A stretch of DNA of 64,000 nucleotides. It comes from Roseovarius sp. MMSF_3359. GTDB lineage: Bacteria; Pseudomonadota; Alphaproteobacteria; Rhodobacterales; Rhodobacteraceae. Of this stretch, positions 58,450-64,000 are shown one piece after another. A program made the position numbers and the translations under genes. The notes under the pieces were generated by a model. It saw nothing but the letters and a program-made list of their open reading frames with translations. It was not told the origin of the DNA and made no database searches. The DNA lies in assembly GCF_030733385.1 (NCBI RefSeq), contig NZ_JASHJC010000014.1, forward strand, positions 1 to 64,000. The letters are read 5' to 3'. Numbering within the stretch: the stretch's first letter is position 1; each line of letters starts with the position of its first letter.

Positions 58450-59379
58450 TCACCGCGCAGCGACCGCGGCAACATGGGCATCGAAATCGGCTCTGTTCAT
58501 CAATTTGCGGCACCGGTCGAACCGGCCGGTCGCATAGGCCCAGAAATCCTCGGCCGTGTTGCCATCGGCATGCTGGATCAGCCCCCAGAGCGTCCAGAGA
58601 AGATCGCACATCGCCTTGTAGATGACGACGCGCCCCATTTCCTCGGCGGTCGGGTCGCGGCCAAAATACCCGGCAAGCAGTTCCGCTTCCTGGCCCGCGT
58701 CCATTTCCGCCTCGACCGACAGGTCGCCCACGTCCCAAAGCGGATCGTTCATGCCCGAATACTCCCAATCGACAATCCACATCGTCCTGCCGTCATCAAG
58801 GAAGTTCTCGGACAGAGGATCGCAATGACAAGGCGCGAGCGGCGCGGGGTTGGCCATCAGGGCCGATTTGATCGGTTCGGCCGCTTTGACCACATCATGG
58901 TAGCCCTCCGGCAGGGAGACGTCGCGGGTCGACAGCACCTTGAGGTATTCGTCGATCATCGCAAAGAGTTCGAACCGGAACTGGAAGGTTTCGCCGGAGC
59001 CATGGAGCTGTGCCAGGGCGGCGCCTGCGCGGCCTGCGGCGCCGTCGATGGATTTGAAATTGGCCGGTGTCATCGTCGTGATATCCGGCACGGTTCGGGT
59101 GATCATCACGCCGGTTGCCGCATCGGCCCAGAGCACTTCGGGAGAGACCCCCGCGCGGTGCGCCGCCTCGGCATTGGCAAGCTCGATCGCGCGGTCGATA
59201 TACTCCTCGGTGCCGTCGCCAGGGATGCGCACGATCACGCTGTCATCGGCGCTGTCCACCCGAAAAACGAGGTTGGTTAATCCGCCAAGCCGGGTGATCT
59301 CGCATGCCGCTTCGTCCAGCGAGGCGTGGGAGGGGAGGTTCCTGAGTTGCGCCATGACCCGTTGCGTATGTTCAGACAT
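58450..59379 (-). CDS. choline/ethanolamine kinase-like phosphotransferase
   Basis: 309 residues from the ATG at 59379, with AGGAGG upstream. Protein-kinase-like (APH/choline kinase) fold: GGLTNLVFRV and VIVRIPGDGTEEYIDR near the N-terminus, Brenner motif APCHCDPLSENFL (about 182-194) and IVDWEYSGMNDPLWDVGDLS. It lies 16 bases downstream of the DMGDH-like gene. A small alcohol such as choline is the likely acceptor, but no test is possible from sequence. Confidence 0.84.
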   Translation of the reverse strand: MSEHTQRVMAQLRNLPSHASLDEAACEITRLGGLTNLVFRVDSADDSVIVRIPGDGTEEYIDRAIELANAEAAHRAGVSPEVLWADAATGVMITRTVPDITTMTPANFKSIDGAAGRAGAALAQLHGSGETFQFRFELFAMIDEYLKVLSTRDVSLPEGYHDVVKAAEPIKSALMANPAPLAPCHCDPLSENFLDDGRTMWIVDWEYSGMNDPLWDVGDLSVEAEMDAGQEAELLAGYFGRDPTAEEMGRVVIYKAMCDLLWTLWGLIQHADGNTAEDFWAYATGRFDRCRKLMNRADFDAHVAAVAAR

Positions 59380-59395
59380 GATGATGTGCCTCCTT

Positions 59396-61819
59396 TCAGG
59401 ATTTGAGCCGGGTGTTGTCCGGGTCATAGACCGGACCGTCGATGCGCCGGACCGGGTGGCGGGTGCCGAAGACCTCGACCTCGAAATCGGTTCGCGCCCA
59501 AAGCGCCTTGTCGAGATACCCGTAGAGGATCGTCTGGCCCACCGAGTGACCAAAGCCCGCCGAGGTGGCGAGAGAGACCGTCTGCCCGTCATGGATGATC
59601 GTCTCCCCGCCATAAAGCGGTAGTTTGGTGTCGGTCACGAAGGTAGAGATCCGCCGATCCGGCCCGTTTGCCTTTTGCTCCGACAGTGCCTCGCGCCCGA
59701 TGAAGTTGCCGCCGCTCTTCAGGTGAACGCGGAACCCCAGGCCCGCTTCGATCGGCGTATAATCCGGCGAGATATCGCCCGACCAGTAGAGGTAGCCCTT
59801 CTCCAGGCGCAGCGTGTCTATCGCGCGGTAGCCCACATCGCGGATGCCGTGCGGCTGCCCGGCCGCCCGCAGCGTTTCGTAAACATGTGCCCCGAATTCC
59901 GTCGGCACATGCAATTCCCAGCCGAGTTCCCCCACGAACCCAATGCGAATGGCGCGTACCGGGGCCGCGCCGACGGTGATGTTGCGCGACGTCGCAAAGG
60001 GGAATGCGTTGTTCGAAACGTCCTGCTCGGCGGCAGCCTGCAATACGTTCCGTGCGCGGGGCCCGCAGAGGTTGATGACCGCAAAGCCCGAGGTCACCTC
60101 GATCAGATGGGTGCCGCCGTCATCGGGCAGGTGGCGGCGGATCCAGTCGGCATCATGGGTGCCGAACCCCGCACCGGTGACGATATAGAAGTGGTTTTCC
60201 GCCAACCGCGTGATGGTCAGATCCGCCTCGATCCCGCCTTTGGCGTTGCACATCTGCGCATAGAGGACGGACCCCACGGGCTTGTCCATGTCGCAGGCAG
60301 CGAGATGTTGCAATACCTCCAGCGCGGCGGGGCCGATCAATTCGAACTTGGCGAAGCTCGATTGGTCGATCAGGGCCACGCCTTCACGCACGGCGCGATG
60401 TTCTTCGGCGGCATAGGCATGCCATCCGGGGTTGAGAAAATCGAGCTGATCCACAGGCTCGACACCCTCGGGGGCGAACCAGAGCGGCCGTTCCCATCCG
60501 TTCTTGGACCCATAGACTGCCCCACGTTCTTTTAGGATCTCGTAGAGCGGGGAGCGGCGCAGGCCGCGGACTGTTTCATGCTCCTGTCCGGGATAGCGCA
60601 TCTTGTAGTGATGGGCGTAATGCTCGACCGCGCGGGGGTACATGAAGGCGCGGGTGCCGTGATGCGGCCCGAACCGGCGCACATCCAGCGGCCAGAGGTC
60701 GAGCGATGGGCGCCCTTCGATGATCCATTCGGCGATCATCTCGCCCGCGCCACCACCTGCGGCGATCCCGTAAAGGAACCCGGTCGCCATCATCAGGTTG
60801 TCGAAGCCCGGCGCCCAGCCCATGACGAAATCACCATCGGCGGAATAGGGGATCGGGCCATTGATGACCTGCCGCACGCCGACCTCGTTCAGCACTGGCG
60901 TCACCTGCGCCGCCAGTTCGGCAAGCGGTGCGAAACGGTCCATGTTGTCTGGCAGAAGCTGCCGCACGAATTCGCCTGGAATGCCGCGGTCACCGAAGGG
61001 CAAGGTGTCATCCTCGTAGCCACCCACAACAAGCCGCCCGCCCGCATCGGGCTTGTAATAGACCAGCCTTTCGGGGTCGCGCAGGGTGGGCAGCACCTTG
61101 ACCACGTCAGGCTCGGGCAGGGGTTCGGTCACGATATACTGATGCTCGACCGCGCAGGCTGGTACGTGCAGGCCCAGCTTGGCGCCCAGTTCGCGGCTCC
61201 ACATCCCCGCGGCCAGGATGACCGTATCGGCGTGGTAATCGCCATGATCGGTGAGAACGCGGGTGATCTCGCCATCGCGCACCTCGAAATCCTCAACCTT
61301 GACGCCCTGCCGGATATCGACGCCAAGGTTGCGCGCGGCGGTGGCGATGGTCTGACACAGGCTGGCGGGGTCCACATGACCGTCCGACGGGATGAACGCT
61401 GCGCCCTCAAGGCCGGTCGCGTCGATATAGGGGAAGATGTCCTTGGCTTCTTCGGCCGTTATCATCGACATTTCCAGATCGAAACTCCGCGCCATGGTGG
61501 TCAAACGCTGTGCTTCGAGCAGGCGCTCCTTGGTCGCGGCCAGCCTGAGCGAGCCGACTTTCTTCCAGTCGAACGCCTGTCCGGTCTCGGCCTCAAGCGT
61601 GTCATACATCGCGACGGAGCGTTTGAGCATCCGCGTGGTGTTGCGCGAGGATCGGAGCTGCCCGACAAGGCCCGCCGCGTGCCAGGTGGCCCCTTCGGTC
61701 AGTGAAGCCTTCTCCACAAGGACCACATCGGTCTCGCCGTTCTTGGCCAGATGATAGGCGGTTGAACATCCGATGATGCCGCCCCCGATGATCAGGTGCT
61801 TTGCATATTGTGTGGTCAT
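59396..61819 (-). CDS. FAD-dependent dimethylglycine/sarcosine dehydrogenase-like protein
   Basis: 807 residues, the usual size of DMGDH-type enzymes. N-terminal DAO domain with the FAD loop IIGGGIIGCSTAYHLAKNG (about 9-27), then the FAO_M linker, and a C-terminal GcvT aminomethyltransferase-like half with tetrahydrofolate-binding features (GFVGELGWELHVP, YRAIDTLRLEKGYLYWSGDI). It oxidatively removes an N-methyl group and passes one carbon to tetrahydrofolate. Dimethylglycine, sarcosine or another N-methyl amino acid could be the substrate. Divergent from a DeoR regulator. Confidence 0.88.
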   Translation of the reverse strand: MTTQYAKHLIIGGGIIGCSTAYHLAKNGETDVVLVEKASLTEGATWHAAGLVGQLRSSRNTTRMLKRSVAMYDTLEAETGQAFDWKKVGSLRLAATKERLLEAQRLTTMARSFDLEMSMITAEEAKDIFPYIDATGLEGAAFIPSDGHVDPASLCQTIATAARNLGVDIRQGVKVEDFEVRDGEITRVLTDHGDYHADTVILAAGMWSRELGAKLGLHVPACAVEHQYIVTEPLPEPDVVKVLPTLRDPERLVYYKPDAGGRLVVGGYEDDTLPFGDRGIPGEFVRQLLPDNMDRFAPLAELAAQVTPVLNEVGVRQVINGPIPYSADGDFVMGWAPGFDNLMMATGFLYGIAAGGGAGEMIAEWIIEGRPSLDLWPLDVRRFGPHHGTRAFMYPRAVEHYAHHYKMRYPGQEHETVRGLRRSPLYEILKERGAVYGSKNGWERPLWFAPEGVEPVDQLDFLNPGWHAYAAEEHRAVREGVALIDQSSFAKFELIGPAALEVLQHLAACDMDKPVGSVLYAQMCNAKGGIEADLTITRLAENHFYIVTGAGFGTHDADWIRRHLPDDGGTHLIEVTSGFAVINLCGPRARNVLQAAAEQDVSNNAFPFATSRNITVGAAPVRAIRIGFVGELGWELHVPTEFGAHVYETLRAAGQPHGIRDVGYRAIDTLRLEKGYLYWSGDISPDYTPIEAGLGFRVHLKSGGNFIGREALSEQKANGPDRRISTFVTDTKLPLYGGETIIHDGQTVSLATSAGFGHSVGQTILYGYLDKALWARTDFEVEVFGTRHPVRRIDGPVYDPDNTRLKS

Positions 61820-61864
61820 ACATCCCCCCGGCGATGATCCTGCGATTCATTTTGCCTGGATTTG

Positions 61865-61897
61865 GACATAAAACAACATTTTTTGTCGATTTGTGTC
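61865..61897. promoter_or_regulatory. candidate DeoR-family operator
   Basis: GACATAAA (61865-61872) and TTTGTGTC (61890-61897) form a near-perfect inverted repeat (7 of 8) with 17 bases between. A third GACAAAAA-like unit lies between them on the minus strand. The site is between the divergent DMGDH-like and DeoR genes, 24 bases from the DeoR start. Confidence 0.5.
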
Positions 61898-61920
61898 GCA
61901 ATATCTGCTAACCTGATGGA

Positions 61921-62685
61921 ATGACGGGCAAATACGATCAGGAAATCGCGAATATCGTGGCGCTGCACGGCACCGTGTCGATCAATGATCTGGCGGCAAT
62001 GCTGAACGTGACGGATCAGACCATCCGGCGGATCATCAAGCCCCTGGTCGATCAGGGCCGGATCGAGAAGCTGCACGGGGCGATCCGGGCCGTGGGCAAT
62101 CCGTTGACTGCGCCCTTTGCCGAGCGGATGGAGCAGAACCGCGCCGCCAAGGCGAAGATCGCAGAGTGTATTGCGCAGATGATCCCGGACGGGGCGTCGC
62201 TGGCCATTGATACCGGATCGACCGCGGCCTTCGTGGCGCAGGCGTTGCAGCGTCGTCAAAACCTGACCGTGGTGACCAACTCGGCCTACATCGCCAGCAC
62301 GCTGGCGCTGATCCGGGGCAACCGGGTGTTCATGGCGGGCACGCAACTGCGTGATTATGACGGCGCCTCATTTGACCGCACCGCCTTCGAGGTGATCGAG
62401 CGGATGCAGGTGGACGCCGCCATCCTGACCGCGGGGCAGGTTGATCCGGCGCGGGGCATCGAGGTGGCCGAGCAATGCGAGATGGATATCGCCATCGCGA
62501 TGGCGGGGATTGCCGCACGGACCATCTTTGCCATCGACAGCAGCAAGTTTGCCGCCCAGCCGGCGAGTGACGGGTTGACCCTGCCGCCGCTCAAAACCCG
62601 CCCGACCATCGTGACGGACCTCCACGACACGGACGTGATCGCGGCCATGGAAGAGAGGTTCGACTTCGTGATCGCCGGGGCCTGA
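61921..62685 (+). CDS. DeoR/GlpR family transcriptional regulator
   Basis: 254 residues. N-terminal winged helix (about 5-57, VSINDLAAMLNVTDQTIRRI, with IEKLHGAIRA), then a DeoR sensor domain with LAIDTGSTAAFVAQAL and VVTNSAYIASTL, which binds a phosphorylated sugar or polyol-like effector in known members. It probably represses the divergent DMGDH-like/kinase operon, and its effector could be the kinase product. The amidohydrolase converges on its end. Confidence 0.9.
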   Translation: MTGKYDQEIANIVALHGTVSINDLAAMLNVTDQTIRRIIKPLVDQGRIEKLHGAIRAVGNPLTAPFAERMEQNRAAKAKIAECIAQMIPDGASLAIDTGSTAAFVAQALQRRQNLTVVTNSAYIASTLALIRGNRVFMAGTQLRDYDGASFDRTAFEVIERMQVDAAILTAGQVDPARGIEVAEQCEMDIAIAMAGIAARTIFAIDSSKFAAQPASDGLTLPPLKTRPTIVTDLHDTDVIAAMEERFDFVIAGA

Positions 62686-62701
62686 GCGGTCGGAAAGCGG
62701 C

Positions 62702-64000
62702 TTAGCCTTCGCCGAAGGTGATCTCTCCGTCGCAGATCGTGGTGACGGCTTGCGCCTGCGCGAGTTCTTCGGTTGGGGTATCGAACAGATCGCGGTCCAT
62801 GATGGCGATATCGGCCAGGTAGCCTTCCTTGAGCATCCCCTTGCGATCCTCGCTGAACTCGACCCAGGCATTATCATAGGTGTAGGAGGCCAGCGTTTCA
62901 CGCAGCCCCTGGCGATTGTCCTGCCAGGGCGATGGCAGAGGGGTGCCATGCACCGCCGCCGCGACCGAGGGCATCACGTCGACCGGGACCACCGGCCAGT
63001 CGGTCGAAAAGCAGATGCGCGCGCCGCTGTCGCGCAGGGCCCGCCAAGCGAAGGCCTGGGAAATCTGATCGGCGGTCAGGATATCGCCGGGCGGGTAGGG
63101 ATCAAAAAGCCCGCCTGCGGGGGAATGCATCGGCTGCAACGACGCCACAACGCCAAGGGCGGCCACGCGGGGCAGGTCGGCGGGATCAATCACCTCGATA
63201 TGTTCTATGCGGTGGCGGCTGTCGCGGACGCCGTTGGCCTTTTGTGCCGCTTCATAGCCATCGAGCGTCCGGCGCACGGCGGCGTCACCGATGGCATGAA
63301 CACTGATCTGCAGGCCCATCGCATCGGCGCGGATGCAGGCCGCGTTGAAATGATCGGGATCAAAAACCGCATCGCCGATGGTATCGGGATTGCCGGGGTA
63401 GGGGGCCAGCATGAAGGCGGTATAGCTGTCGAGGACCCCGTCCATGAACATCTTGACCCGTCCGGAATAGACCTTGTCGCTGTTGAAACGCCGCCGCATC
63501 TCATCGGCTTCGTTGAGCCGGTCGAGAGGGTCGTAATTCTTCAGGTGCATCGGCACCTGCACCCGCATCGGCAGACGGCCTTCCTGCTCCAGCTCGCTCA
63601 GGAGTTCGAGCTGATAGAAGTTGCCATCCATGTTGTGCAGCCCGGTGATGCCGTGCGTCGCGCAATGTTTCAGGCCGCGCAGGATGACCTCCTTGTCATG
63701 GGCGCGTTCTTCGGCGCTGGCGGGTGGCTCGGGGTCGGCGCCGGTCACGTAGCCCAACAGGTCACGGCCACCAAGAACCGAGAGCTTCAGCACCGGGCCA
63801 AAGGCGCCGGTCTCATTGAGTTGCCCTGTCGCCGTACCATCCGGCCCCATGACAATCTCACTGCCCTCGGGGACGCTGCCACCATGCAGGATGCCCGCCT
63901 GCTCAAGCGCGGCGGTGTTGGCAAAAACCGTGTGGTGGTCCGAGGTCATCAGCGCCAGGGGCCGGTCCGGGAGCACCTTGTCGAGGTCATGGCGTGTGGC
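62702..64000 (-). CDS. YtcJ-like amidohydrolase (N-terminus beyond window)
   Basis: At least 432 residues; the frame is open through the right edge, so the N-terminal part with the first metal motif is missing. Visible: SDHHTVFANTAALEQAG, GPDGTATGQLNETGA, SVHAIGDAAVRRTLDGYEAA, RIEHIEVIDPADLPRVAALG and FSTDWPVVPVDVMPSV. These are the metal-dependent amidohydrolases of the YtcJ/NfdA group, acting on N-formyl or amide compounds. Whether it belongs to the DMGDH-like pathway is unclear; it is convergent with the DeoR gene. Confidence 0.88.
   Translation of the reverse strand, partial: ATRHDLDKVLPDRPLALMTSDHHTVFANTAALEQAGILHGGSVPEGSEIVMGPDGTATGQLNETGAFGPVLKLSVLGGRDLLGYVTGADPEPPASAEERAHDKEVILRGLKHCATHGITGLHNMDGNFYQLELLSELEQEGRLPMRVQVPMHLKNYDPLDRLNEADEMRRRFNSDKVYSGRVKMFMDGVLDSYTAFMLAPYPGNPDTIGDAVFDPDHFNAACIRADAMGLQISVHAIGDAAVRRTLDGYEAAQKANGVRDSRHRIEHIEVIDPADLPRVAALGVVASLQPMHSPAGGLFDPYPPGDILTADQISQAFAWRALRDSGARICFSTDWPVVPVDVMPSVAAAVHGTPLPSPWQDNRQGLRETLASYTYDNAWVEFSEDRKGMLKEGYLADIAIMDRDLFDTPTEELAQAQAVTTICDGEITFGEG

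Noticed and set aside
1..64000. Prophage, insertion sequence, integrase or CRISPR array
   Set aside because: No transposase, integrase, structural phage gene or regularly spaced direct repeats were seen; only the short palindromic elements look mobile.

Overview
The window is a GC-rich bacterial chromosome segment, most likely from a marine alphaproteobacterium of the family Rhodobacteraceae (Roseobacter group). Pointers are two proteins ending in the VPLPA-CTERM sorting signal, an alphaproteobacterial LexA box (GTTC-N7-GTTC), a tRNA-His with A73 and no G at position -1, a RibBA with a degraded cyclohydrolase half, and the combination of CarD, FdxA, RpoH, CobS/CobT and a Suv3-like helicase. 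I see no phage, insertion sequence, conjugation gene or CRISPR array. Nearly all DNA is coding, with many 1-4 base gene overlaps.

Layout. 1-372: no gene, but potentially structured RNA. 373-4814: tightly coupled set of a YmdB-like phosphoesterase, two EamA exporters and an SLC13-type permease. 4894-11382: LysR regulator diverging from a six-gene catabolic operon (flavin reductase, HpaB-type monooxygenase, two Rieske oxygenases, RidA-like deaminase, DUF1028), the most interesting metabolic system here. 11447-12240: small P-loop protein and copy A of a repeat. 12241-15433: ArgE-like deacetylase and two VPLPA-CTERM paralogues. 15741-17909: ribBA-ribH-nusB. 17940-19183: ECF sigma and anti-sigma factors with a likely autoregulated promoter. 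19504-24525: small membrane protein, LexA-box-controlled mmcB, tRNA-His, DUF6476/RluA pair sharing one CATG, rpoH, and a lipoprotein hydrolase.

24526-31151: PepF, a DNA-ligase/nuclease repair pair, FAH-family enzyme, lysophospholipase-like hydrolase and SCP2 protein. 31222-36263: TPR protein, Suv3-like helicase, S4 protein, FdxA and CarD. 36341-42742: cobS/cobT, a CPA2 antiporter and a large single-span protein with PilM-like and GspC/PilP-like ends. 42743-43268: copy B of the repeat. 43269-45999: MetY, a small unknown and a GT-A-fold protein.

46099-53937: family-5 ABC importer (binding protein, two permeases, two ATPases) followed by a cytoplasmic sulfatase/phosphonate-ester hydrolase; an ArgE-like deacetylase diverges from it. 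55729-58250: GGDEF-EAL protein with a cysteine-free secreted protein of molybdopterin-binding fold. 58450-64000: DMGDH/sarcosine-dehydrogenase-like flavoprotein and a choline-kinase-like protein, diverging from a DeoR regulator across a candidate operator, then an amidohydrolase cut by the window end.

Novelty candidates, in order: the Rieske/HpaB/RidA/DUF1028 operon, whose two Rieske enzymes both carry a bridging Glu as in quaternary-ammonium oxygenases; the about 140 bp inverted-repeat element found twice; the VPLPA-CTERM pair; the structured RNA-like segment before mmcB; and the GGDEF-EAL/Mo-fold pair.
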